The position numbers and the translations under genes were made by a program. Shown here piece by piece: positions 1 through 6,173 of a stretch of DNA of 6,173 bases (the stretch's first letter is position 1; each line of letters begins with the position of its first letter). The notes below the pieces were generated by a model. It was given only the letters and a program-made list of their open reading frames with translations, made no database searches and was not told the origin of the DNA. Location: NCBI GenBank assembly GCA_021825035.1, contig JAKAIQ010000134.1, positions 1-6,173 on the forward strand, given 5' to 3'. Source of the stretch: Deltaproteobacteria bacterium (GTDB lineage Bacteria > Desulfobacterota > GWC2-55-46).

Positions 1-1
1 A

Positions 2-55
2 AATCCGCCGCCGGATGCCCGGCAGATCCAAGTCTACGGTTTTTCACGATGGTAA
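2..55 (+). other. Possible C-terminal tail of an upstream gene
   Basis: Frame 2 is open from the left edge to a TAA at 53-55 and would encode a peptide ending in QIQVYGFSRW. Its codons are GC-rich like the real genes here, and the DNA turns AT-rich just after the stop, as expected at a gene end. However, all three forward frames are open at the edge and only 17 codons are visible, so this may be chance. No family can be assigned. Confidence 0.22.
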
Positions 56-172
56 TCCATAAAAGCATATACCATAATTGAAAAATGTCAAAGTTTTTTT
101 TCTCACGCGCGCTTTTTGACGGCGCTGGCGTTGAACCAAGCAAACTTTCCTGTTTGGCGGTATAATATTTTT
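56..172 (+). other. AT-rich intergenic leader upstream of the kinase
   Basis: This stretch separates the left-edge GC-rich sequence from the kinase gene. It contains a run of eight T (94-101) preceded by a four-base-pair stem (TTGA at 78-81, TCAA at 88-91), which is too weak to call a terminator with confidence. TTGAC at 116-120 and TTGAAC at 131-136 look like -35 boxes but lie 39 and 24 bases from the TATAAT at 161, outside the usual 16-18 base spacing. No open frame here looks coding. Confidence 0.4.
161..166 (+). promoter_or_regulatory. Candidate sigma-70 -10 box (TATAAT) for the kinase gene
   Basis: A perfect TATAAT lies immediately upstream of the kinase ATG, with six bases between them, so transcription starting at the usual distance would begin at or next to the ATG at 173. 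No good -35 box sits 16-18 bases upstream, and the TG of an extended -10 is absent. The region before the ATG also lacks a Shine-Dalgarno sequence, which would fit a leaderless transcript. The box match is seen directly; promoter function is inferred. Confidence 0.35.
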
Positions 173-2359
173 ATGAAAAACAGGCTTTATTTTACGCCGA
201 TACAGATCATATTCATCATAGCCTCCTCTATTTTCGTCATTGAAGCTGCGGTGATGTTCTTCTTTTATTTCTTCCACGCCCTGCCTGAACTTTTCAAGGC
301 CGTCATAGACCCGGCCGTGCTCGTACTTACTCTGTCGCCCGTATTGTACCTCTTCATATTCCGTCCGCTGATACGGCTTATAGACGAGCGCGAGGCCGCG
401 CAGAATGAGCTTAGAAAAGAGCGCGACATGGCGCAGAGATACCTCGACGTGGCCGGCGTCATTCTTATAGTCCTTGACGCCGGAGGCGCGGTAACCCTCA
501 TAAACAGGAAGGGGAACCGGATTCTCGGATATGAAGAAAAGGATATTCGCGGCAAGAACTGGCTGGATAACTTCGTCCCGCGCAAGCTCAGGGGAGAGGT
601 CGAGCTGGCCTTTGAGAGATTAAAGGCCGGCGATCTCGAGGAAAACGGGTATTTCGAATATCCGGTGCTCACGAAAAGCGGCGAGGAGAGGATCGTCCTG
701 TGGCAGAACAGGGCATTGAGGAATGAAGGCGTCTTCACCGGGGTCCTTGCTTCGGGCGAGGATATAACGGAGCGTAAACGCGCCGAAAAGGCCCTGAAAG
801 AGAGCGAGAACAGGTACAGGCTGGTGCATAATACCGCGTTTGACGGCATAATAACCGCGAGCGCGGACGACGTGATAATCGACTGCAATCCGGCCGCCGA
901 AAAGATCTTCGGTTACGGGAAAGGCGGCCTTATCGGCACTCCGACCGTGAAGCTCATGCCCGAAAGCTACAGGCCGCGCCACATTAACGGTTTGAGAAGG
1001 TTCGTCGAGACCGGGGTAAGCGAAGTCCAGGGGAAGGTCCTCGAACTCGAGGCCCTGCGGAAGAACGGCGAGGTCTTTCCCATAGAACTCGTGTTGAGCA
1101 GTTTTACGCTTGGCGGCGTAATTAATTTTACAGGCATGATCCGCGACATCACCGAGCGCAAGAAGGCGGAAAGGGAAAAAGAGGTCATACAGTCGCAGCT
1201 GAACCAGTCGCAGAAGATGGAAGCCATCGGGAGGCTCGCCGGGGGCATAGCGCATGACTTCAACAACATATTGACTGCCATCCGCGGCAACGCCGAGCTT
1301 GGCATCGAGATGGTCGATAAGGCGAACCCCGCCCGCGCGAGGATGAACGAGATAATACTCTCCGTTCTCCATGCCTCCAAGCTCACGAGGCAGCTCCTGC
1401 TTTTCGGCAAGGGGCATGCCTTCGAGCTGCTCCCTCTCAACGTGAACAGGGTGATCGAGAATCTCCTCGTGATGATAAGCCGCATCATAGGCGACAACAT
1501 CGTGATATCGAGGGAGTTCTCCTCCGACCTGTGGACCATCCGCGCAGACGAAGGGAATATCGAGCAGGTGGTGATGAACCTCGCGGTCAACGCGAGGGAC
1601 GCCATGCCCCAGGGCGGCACGCTTACAATAAGGACTGAAAACGTCGCGCTTGACGAACGGAAGTGCGTCGGGATACCCGGCGCTCAGCCGGGGAATTACG
1701 TCTGTCTTGCGGTAAGGGATACCGGCTACGGTATGGACAGCGACATAATCGAGCATATCTTCGAGCCTTTCTTCACGACCAAGGAACTCGGCAAGGGGGT
1801 GGGGTTGGGGCTTGCCGTGGTGTATGGCATAGTCCGCAGCCACAACGGGTGCATAAAGGTCGAAAGCCTGCCGGGCCGCGGCACCGAGTTCAGGATATAC
1901 CTGCCTGCCATGGCCGGCGGGATAAAGGAAGAGGAGGCCCCCGCCGCGACGGCGCCGGCCGCCGTGCCCCACGGCAGGGGGGAAAGGGTGCTTCTCATCG
2001 AGGATGAGAACATGGTACGGAATTTCGCCAGGACGGCCCTTGGCGAAAACGGCTATACGGTGTTCGAGGCAGGAAGCGCCGAGGAGGCCATGAGGGTATT
2101 CGAAAGGGAGGGCGGGAAGTTCGACCTCGTCTTCAGCGACCTCGTGCTCGCGGACAGGAGCGGCCTGCAGCTCGCGGATTACTTCGCGTCAGGCAATCCC
2201 GGCATCGCGGTCCTCATAACCAGCAGCTACGCGGACGCGGGCGACCAGCGCGAAATCATATCCCGGAAGGGTTTCAGATATCTTTCCAAGCCGTACTCCA
2301 TGGGCGATCTCCTGATTGCCGTAAACGATTCCATAGAACGGAAAAAGATCAAACCGTAA
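173..2359 (+). CDS. Membrane-anchored hybrid sensor histidine kinase (PAS-PAS-HisKA-HATPase-receiver)
   Basis: The 728-residue protein senses a signal, autophosphorylates on His and passes the phosphate to its own C-terminal receiver. Two hydrophobic segments (about 11-35 and 47-64) with a loop of about 11 residues anchor it in the inner membrane with little outside it, so sensing is probably by the two cytoplasmic PAS domains (about 88-199 and 211-326; both end in DITERK). The phosphoacceptor is H361 in IAHDFNNIL, typical of the HPK4-like class. ATP-binding motifs follow: N469/N473 in NLAVNA, D516-G518 in DTGYG, EPFFTTK, and GKGVGLGL at 540-547. An Ala/Pro-rich linker (about 579-603) leads to the receiver (about 604-725) with E610/D611, acceptor D656, T683 and K706. 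There is no Hpt domain, so the downstream partner is unknown. ATG 173 was chosen because it starts a basic residue-plus-membrane-segment N-terminus; a TTG at 116 in the same frame would place the TATAAT inside the gene. The ligand cannot be read from sequence; no LOV-type cysteine motif is present. Confidence 0.93.
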   Translation: MKNRLYFTPIQIIFIIASSIFVIEAAVMFFFYFFHALPELFKAVIDPAVLVLTLSPVLYLFIFRPLIRLIDEREAAQNELRKERDMAQRYLDVAGVILIVLDAGGAVTLINRKGNRILGYEEKDIRGKNWLDNFVPRKLRGEVELAFERLKAGDLEENGYFEYPVLTKSGEERIVLWQNRALRNEGVFTGVLASGEDITERKRAEKALKESENRYRLVHNTAFDGIITASADDVIIDCNPAAEKIFGYGKGGLIGTPTVKLMPESYRPRHINGLRRFVETGVSEVQGKVLELEALRKNGEVFPIELVLSSFTLGGVINFTGMIRDITERKKAEREKEVIQSQLNQSQKMEAIGRLAGGIAHDFNNILTAIRGNAELGIEMVDKANPARARMNEIILSVLHASKLTRQLLLFGKGHAFELLPLNVNRVIENLLVMISRIIGDNIVISREFSSDLWTIRADEGNIEQVVMNLAVNARDAMPQGGTLTIRTENVALDERKCVGIPGAQPGNYVCLAVRDTGYGMDSDIIEHIFEPFFTTKELGKGVGLGLAVVYGIVRSHNGCIKVESLPGRGTEFRIYLPAMAGGIKEEEAPAATAPAAVPHGRGERVLLIEDENMVRNFARTALGENGYTVFEAGSAEEAMRVFEREGGKFDLVFSDLVLADRSGLQLADYFASGNPGIAVLITSSYADAGDQREIISRKGFRYLSKPYSMGDLLIAVNDSIERKKIKP

Positions 2360-2395
2360 GGGCGGCCCTTCATTTTCAAAAAGATATTTTTTTTT
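2358..2395 (+). terminator. Weak terminator-like element after the kinase gene
   Basis: A five-base-pair stem (AAGGG 2358-2362 with CCCTT 2366-2370, three-base loop) overlaps the kinase stop codon, and a run of nine T follows at 2387-2395. The 16 bases between stem and T-run are too many for a standard intrinsic terminator. An alternative A/T-only hairpin (AAAAA 2378-2382 with TTTTT 2387-2391) abuts the T-run but is unstable. It may attenuate read-through into ileS, or the T-run may simply be AT-rich promoter-proximal sequence. Confidence 0.25.
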
Positions 2396-2442
2396 ATTCC
2401 TCCGTATGTTAATTTCTTCTATCCGCGCATCCAATATTGCAT

Positions 2443-2447
2443 AGGAG
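2443..2447 (+). promoter_or_regulatory. Ribosome binding site for ileS (AGGAG)
   Basis: AGGAG is the only good Shine-Dalgarno match in the gap before ileS. It ends 13 bases before ATG 2461, longer than the usual 5-9. It lies just downstream of an in-frame TTG at 2437, which argues against that codon as the start. The purine stretch GAGAG directly before the ATG is too close to serve. Confidence 0.45.
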
Positions 2448-2460
2448 CATAAACCGAGAG

Positions 2461-5295
2461 ATGGACTATAAAGCTACCCTCAATCTTCCGCGCACTGATT
2501 TCCAGATGAAGGCTGAACTCCAGAAAAAAGAGCCTGAGATGCTCAAAATTTGGGAAGATTCCGGCCTTTATGAGAGGATAATGGCGCACGGCAAGGGAAT
2601 GCCCAAGTACACGCTCCACGATGGTCCGCCATATGCCAATGGCGATATACACATCGGTCATGCCTTGAATAAGATACTTAAGGATTTTATCGTAAAGAGC
2701 AGGCGCATGATGGGGTATTCTACAGACTATGTGCCCGGCTGGGACTGCCACGGCCTGCCTATCGAGCTTCAGGTCGAAAAGGAACTCGGCCGGAAAAAGC
2801 AGAATCTCACGAAGGCCGAGGTGAGGAAGAGGTGCCGGGCGTACGCGGAGAGGTTCGTCGGCATTCAGCGCGATGAATTCAAGAGGCTGGGGGTATTCGG
2901 CCAGTGGGACAAGCCATATCTGACCATGGACTTCGGGTATCAGGCGTCCATACTGCGGGAGCTTGGAAAGTTCGCGGCGAATAAGCTCGTCTACAAGGGC
3001 AAGAAGCCGGTGCACTGGTGTTCCTCATGCAGGACGGCGCTTGCCGAGGCCGAGGTCGAGTATTATGACAAGACCTCGCCTTCGGTATATGTGAAATTCC
3101 GGGTGAAGGACGTCGAAGGAAGCCAGGAGGAGGCTAAAAATATCTTCAGGCAGACCGGTTTCCCGCACCTCCGCCATTACTTTATCATCTGGACGACGAC
3201 GCCATGGACCCTACCCGCGAACCTTGCCATAGCGGTGAATCCGGATATTGAGTATTCCCTGGTCAAGGTGAATCCCGGAAAAGGGGATGAAGTATGGGTA
3301 ATGGCTAAGGAGTTGAAAGATGCGTGCCTGAATAAATTCGGAGTAAAAGAATCCGGCGATAGCCGGTACTCGGCTTTAGGCAAGTGGCTTGAGGGAGTGG
3401 TCTGCCGGCACCCCTTCATAGAAAGGGATTCTAAGGTCCTTCCCGGCGAGCACGTAACCACCGATGCCGGCACCGGATGCGTCCACATAGCCCCGGGGCA
3501 CGGGCAGGAAGATTACGAGCTGGGGCTTAAATGGGGCCTCGACATATACACTCCCGTGGACGCCGGTGGGGCCTTTACGAAGGAAGTCCCGGAGTTCGAG
3601 GGGCAGTTCGTCTTCAAGGCCAACGCCGGGATAATCGAGCTTCTGAAGGCAAGGGGGGCGCTACTTCTTAAAGAAGACATAACGCATTCGTACCCCCACT
3701 GCTGGAGATGCAAATCCCCGATAATATTCCGCGCAACCGAGCAGTGGTTCGCGTCGATGGAGGCCGGGGATCTGAGGGAGAAGGCGCTTAAGGCCATCGA
3801 TGAGAAGATTGAGTGGATACCTTCCTGGGGAAGGGACCGCATCTATAACATGATACTTAACAGGCCGGATTGGTGCCTTTCGAGACAGAGGGCATGGGGC
3901 GTGCCGATACCGGCGCTTCACTGCGCCTCGTGCGGGAAGTCTTTCCTCGATGAGGCGGTTATCGGCAAGCTCGCGGACGCCTTCGAGAAGGAAGGGGCCG
4001 ACATCTGGTTTGAAAAGCCGCTCAATGAGCTTTTTCCGGAAGGGGCCGAATGTCCGGCGTGCGGCGGGAGAGAACTTGAAAAAGAAGAGGATATACTCGA
4101 CGTATGGTTCGACTCGGGCGTTAGCTTCGCGGCCGTGCTTGAAAAAAGGCAAAACCTCAAGTTCCCGGCGGACCTCTATCTCGAGGGAAGCGACCAGCAC
4201 AGGGGGTGGTTCCATTCGTCCCTCCTCGCTTCCATGGGGACGAGAGGCGGCCCGCCATACAGGGCAGTGCTTACCCATGGCTTCGTGGTCGATGGGGAAG
4301 GCCGCAAGATGAGCAAGTCCGTCGGCAACGTCATAGCCCCTCAGTCCGTTATCGGGAAATACGGGGCCGAGGTGCTCAGGCTCTGGGTCGCGGCTGAAGA
4401 CTACCGGGAGGACGTGCGCATCTCGGAGGAGATACTCAAACGGCTTTCGGAATCATACAGGAGGATACGGAATACCTTCAGATACATCCTCGGCAATCTC
4501 CATGACTTCGACCCGGAAAAGGACTCGGTGCCGTACAAAGACCTCGAAGAGCTCGATAGGCTGACCCTGCACAGGCTCATGAAGCTGGCCGGCAAGATAC
4601 GGAATGCGTATGAAACGTTCGAGTTCCATGCCATATACCATTCCGTTCACAACTTCTGCACGGTTGACCTGAGCGCGTTCTATCTCGACATACTGAAGGA
4701 CAGGCTCTATACTTACAGTTCCAAATCGGCGGGAAGACGCGCGGCTCAAACGACCATCTACAATGTCCTCGACTGCCTTGTAAGGCTGCTGGCCCCGATA
4801 CTCGTGTTTACGACCGACGAGGCATGGTCTTTCATGCCCGGGAAAAGGGCGGAGAGCGTCCACCTCGCCGTGATGCCGGAGACAAACCGCGAATGGCTCG
4901 ACGATGCGCTCGAAAAAAAGTGGGATACCATCCTCTCGGTCAAAGCGGAGGCGTCTAAGGCGCTTGAGGCGGCCAGGCAGCAAAAGGTGATAGGGCACCC
5001 CCTCGACGCATCGGTCGTCATATTCCCCGCGCGCGAGCTCGAGTCGGTTCTCAAAGGGGAGGAAAAGGCTCTGGAGGAGGCGCTCATCGTCTCGGAGCTG
5101 AAGGTTTCGGGGACGCCGCCCGCGCCCTCCGGTAAAGAGGTTGTCTTTGAATCGAAGGATATACCGGGGCTGACTGTCATGGTCGAGGCCGCCTCCGGTC
5201 GGAAATGCGAAAGGTGCTGGCACTTCAGCCGCGCCGTAGGCGAGAGCGCGGAACATCCCACGATCTGCGGCAGATGTCTGGAGGCATTGAAATAA
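2461..5295 (+). CDS. ileS: Isoleucyl-tRNA synthetase
   Basis: This class Ia synthetase charges tRNA-Ile with isoleucine in the cytoplasm. It is complete at 944 residues, close to E. coli IleS (938), and its N-terminus (MDYKATLNLP) lines up with the E. coli MSDYKSTLNLP, fixing the start at ATG 2461. The Rossmann catalytic core carries HIGH at 64-67, GWDCHGLPIE, DVWFDSG at 547-553, GSDQHRGW at about 576-583 and KMSKS at 616-620. The CP1 editing domain that removes mischarged valine looks intact: the threonine-rich TTTPWTLPAN (T245-T247) and GHGQEDY with the conserved Asp at 351. Three Cys4 metal sites are suggested: C187/C190 with C414/C417; C488/C491 with C531/C534; and the C-terminal finger C916/C919/C936/C939. 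The helical anticodon-binding region lies between KMSKS and that finger. The KMSKS form and C-terminal zinc finger indicate the standard bacterial type. There is no room for a T-box leader in the 101-base upstream gap. lspA overlaps its 3' end. Confidence 0.98.
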   Translation: MDYKATLNLPRTDFQMKAELQKKEPEMLKIWEDSGLYERIMAHGKGMPKYTLHDGPPYANGDIHIGHALNKILKDFIVKSRRMMGYSTDYVPGWDCHGLPIELQVEKELGRKKQNLTKAEVRKRCRAYAERFVGIQRDEFKRLGVFGQWDKPYLTMDFGYQASILRELGKFAANKLVYKGKKPVHWCSSCRTALAEAEVEYYDKTSPSVYVKFRVKDVEGSQEEAKNIFRQTGFPHLRHYFIIWTTTPWTLPANLAIAVNPDIEYSLVKVNPGKGDEVWVMAKELKDACLNKFGVKESGDSRYSALGKWLEGVVCRHPFIERDSKVLPGEHVTTDAGTGCVHIAPGHGQEDYELGLKWGLDIYTPVDAGGAFTKEVPEFEGQFVFKANAGIIELLKARGALLLKEDITHSYPHCWRCKSPIIFRATEQWFASMEAGDLREKALKAIDEKIEWIPSWGRDRIYNMILNRPDWCLSRQRAWGVPIPALHCASCGKSFLDEAVIGKLADAFEKEGADIWFEKPLNELFPEGAECPACGGRELEKEEDILDVWFDSGVSFAAVLEKRQNLKFPADLYLEGSDQHRGWFHSSLLASMGTRGGPPYRAVLTHGFVVDGEGRKMSKSVGNVIAPQSVIGKYGAEVLRLWVAAEDYREDVRISEEILKRLSESYRRIRNTFRYILGNLHDFDPEKDSVPYKDLEELDRLTLHRLMKLAGKIRNAYETFEFHAIYHSVHNFCTVDLSAFYLDILKDRLYTYSSKSAGRRAAQTTIYNVLDCLVRLLAPILVFTTDEAWSFMPGKRAESVHLAVMPETNREWLDDALEKKWDTILSVKAEASKALEAARQQKVIGHPLDASVVIFPARELESVLKGEEKALEEALIVSELKVSGTPPAPSGKEVVFESKDIPGLTVMVEAASGRKCERCWHFSRAVGESAEHPTICGRCLEALK

Positions 5296-5765
5296 AAAAG
5301 AAGCTTCGAATATTCGCGGCCACGTCCGCGGCCGTCGTCATACTGGACCGGATTACCAAGTATGCCGTTACGGCGCGGCTCCGCCCGAACGAGGTCGTGG
5401 AGGAGATACCGGGTTTTTTCAATATCGTCCTCTACAGGAATCCTGGCGCCGCCTTCAGCATATTCAATGCCGGCGGCGCCCTCCGCACCCTTTTCCTGAT
5501 AGCCGTTTCAGTTGCGGCGCTCGTAATCATAGCCGTTCTCATAGCGCAGTCGAAAGACGCGCTTATGACCTTCGCCCTTTCGATGATAGCCGGAGGAGCC
5601 GCCGGAAACCTCATCGACAGGGTGAGATACGGCTCGGTCGTCGATTTCCTCGATTTTTACGCGGCCGGGTATCACTGGCCGGCTTTCAACGTGGCTGATT
5701 CGGCCATAACGGCGGGCGTCGTCCTGGCGATATTCTCCTATTATTTCAGGCATCCGGAGGGATAG
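5274..5765 (+). CDS. lspA: Lipoprotein signal peptidase (signal peptidase II)
   Basis: LspA is an inner-membrane aspartic protease that removes the signal peptide from diacylglyceryl-modified prolipoproteins, after Lgt. From ATG 5274 it is 163 residues, the usual size (E. coli 164). Four membrane segments are visible at about 11-28, 68-90, 95-113 and 139-158. All family motifs are present: D25 in the first segment (ILDRITKY), NPGAAFSIF at 56-64, GNLIDR at 111-116 with N112 and catalytic D115, VVDFLDFY, and FNVADS at 138-143 with catalytic D142. The frame is open back to 5205, but 5274 gives a normal-length N-terminus with a lysine cluster before the first segment. The gene overlaps ileS by 22 bases in a different frame, which points to cotranscription and translational coupling. 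ATG 5274 has no clear Shine-Dalgarno upstream, while GGAGG lies just after it, so the exact start is uncertain by up to six residues. The function is not affected. Confidence 0.96.
   Translation: MSGGIEIKKKLRIFAATSAAVVILDRITKYAVTARLRPNEVVEEIPGFFNIVLYRNPGAAFSIFNAGGALRTLFLIAVSVAALVIIAVLIAQSKDALMTFALSMIAGGAAGNLIDRVRYGSVVDFLDFYAAGYHWPAFNVADSAITAGVVLAIFSYYFRHPEG
5280..5284 (+). promoter_or_regulatory. GGAGG Shine-Dalgarno-like site within the ileS/lspA overlap
   Basis: A strong GGAGG sits in the last codons of ileS. It is downstream of the lspA ATG at 5274, so it cannot serve that start. It is seven bases upstream of an in-frame ATA (5292-5294) that overlaps the ileS TAA (5293-5295). It therefore either marks a non-standard lspA start or is a chance product of the coding sequence. 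Confidence 0.3.
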
Positions 5766-5776
5766 CCGGGCTATTC
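5760..5776. terminator. Inverted repeat spanning the two convergent stop codons
   Basis: ATAGC (5762-5766) and GCTAT (5770-5774) form a perfect stem around a three-base loop, extended by a G-T pair and a G-C pair to seven base pairs. It contains the TAG stops of both lspA and the minus-strand gene and fills the five-base gap between them. On the plus strand seven T follow at 5793-5799, 16 bases past the stem; the minus strand has no T-run after it. It could act as a weak bidirectional terminator. Part of the symmetry is automatic, since two convergent TAG stops are reverse complements of each other. Confidence 0.3.
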
Positions 5777-6173
5777 GCAGGACCCGATCCTCTTTTTTTC
5801 GGATTCGATGAATCGCCTGAGCGCCAGGCGGTCTTCCTCGGTTTCCGACAGGAACATTATGCCGTATCCGCTGAAAAGGGTCTTGTCTGAGACGTCGTTC
5901 GTAGACCAGCGCACAGCCCCTCTAATGTTAAAGACCCTGTCTATCCCCGGCAAAGAGAACTTCAATCCCAGCACCGCCCCGGTGAGTATGAAGACCTTCG
6001 TGTGAAGGAAGACGCCCGTTTCGCTTATATTCAGAAGGAACCCGGTATTTTGAGCGCCCGCCATGGTGAAGTCGACCGGGGCCGAGACAGGCACCCTGTC
6101 CCTCGGCCATGCCCTCGCGTTCTTGTCCGGGAAAAGCGCGCTGTTTACGCGGTATACTATCTGCTCAAGATCG
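5771..6173 (-). CDS. PilZ-domain protein, partial (5' end outside window); possible receiver-PilZ response regulator
   Basis: The gene runs leftward from beyond the right edge to a TAG at 5771-5773; 133 residues are visible. PilZ domains bind c-di-GMP and change the activity of the carrying protein or its partner, often in motility, biofilm or polysaccharide control. Both signature motifs are present: RAWPR (visible residues 20-24, RxxxR form) and NISETG (48-53, [D/N]xSxxG form), followed by the beta-barrel strands (GAVLGLKFSLP, FNIRGAVRW, GYGIMFL) and a C-terminal charged helix. A GTG at 6092-6094 could be taken as a start, but it lies after RAWPR and would remove that motif, and the frame stays open to the edge, so the true start is outside. 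The residues before the motif (DLEQIVYRVNSALFP) resemble the last helix of a receiver domain, suggesting a REC-PilZ fusion; this is inferred from a short match. The protein is soluble as far as seen. It converges on lspA and is not in its operon. Confidence 0.85.
   Translation of the reverse strand, partial: DLEQIVYRVNSALFPDKNARAWPRDRVPVSAPVDFTMAGAQNTGFLLNISETGVFLHTKVFILTGAVLGLKFSLPGIDRVFNIRGAVRWSTNDVSDKTLFSGYGIMFLSETEEDRLALRRFIESEKKRIGSCE

Noticed and set aside
10..23. Hairpin GCCGG/CCGGC near the left edge as a terminator
   Set aside because: The stem is only five base pairs, it is not followed by a T-run, and it may lie inside coding sequence of an upstream gene.
126..141. Possible sigma-54 promoter (TGGC then GC) upstream of the kinase
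   Set aside because: The GG and GC elements are 11 bases apart instead of the required 10, and the -12 element reads AAGC, not TTGC.
116..172. TTG at 116 as the kinase start, adding 19 residues
   Set aside because: It has no Shine-Dalgarno, adds a segment with no resemblance to a signal or membrane anchor, and would put the TATAAT inside the coding region. ATG 173 gives a normal basic-then-hydrophobic N-terminus.
44..277. 77-codon minus-strand frame over the kinase leader and N-terminus
   Set aside because: It is highly charged and low in information, has no recognisable domain, and mostly mirrors the membrane segments of the kinase.
620..1972. Long open frame (450 codons) on the minus strand, antisense to the kinase
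   Set aside because: It overlaps the whole centre of a kinase with intact motifs. Its translation is low-complexity and matches no family I recognise. Such antisense frames arise from the GC-rich third positions of the real gene.
2360..2460. T-box or other riboswitch controlling ileS
   Set aside because: Only 101 bases separate the genes, with no T-box sequence, no specifier stem and no convincing antiterminator pair.
3661..5261. Several minus-strand open frames of 167-267 codons antisense to ileS
   Set aside because: They lie opposite a complete, well-conserved IleS, show no domain motifs and have no ribosome binding sites of note. They are shadows.

Overview
The window is an ordinary stretch of bacterial chromosome, moderately GC-rich, with frequent ATA (Ile) and AGG (Arg) codons. 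It comes from a bacterium that makes lipoproteins and uses c-di-GMP signalling. The hybrid PAS kinase, the ileS-lspA pair and the likely receiver-PilZ protein fit a Deltaproteobacteria- or Nitrospirota-like Gram-negative. That placement is an impression from style and gene order; no marker here proves it.

Layout, left to right. Positions 1-55 may hold the last codons of an upstream gene. An AT-rich non-coding stretch follows, ending in a TATAAT box six bases before the first gene. Positions 173-2359 (+) encode a membrane-anchored hybrid sensor histidine kinase (two membrane segments, PAS-PAS-HisKA-HATPase-receiver) with its catalytic residues intact. A 101-base gap with a weak terminator-like element leads to ileS (2461-5295, +), a complete bacterial isoleucyl-tRNA synthetase. 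lspA (lipoprotein signal peptidase, + strand, ending 5765) overlaps the 3' end of ileS, so the two are probably cotranscribed and translationally coupled. Five bases past the lspA stop, a convergent gene on the minus strand (5771 to the right edge, 5' end missing) encodes a PilZ domain. The few residues visible before that domain resemble the end of a response-regulator receiver.

How the genes relate: ileS and lspA are housekeeping genes (Ile-tRNA charging; lipoprotein maturation in the inner membrane) that commonly sit together. The kinase and the PilZ protein are both signalling proteins, but they flank the housekeeping pair on opposite strands and nothing in the sequence links them directly. 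I found no mobile element, CRISPR array, tRNA, rRNA or clearly new system. The points most worth a second look are the lspA start, the possible leaderless start of the kinase mRNA, and the probable receiver-PilZ architecture at the right edge.
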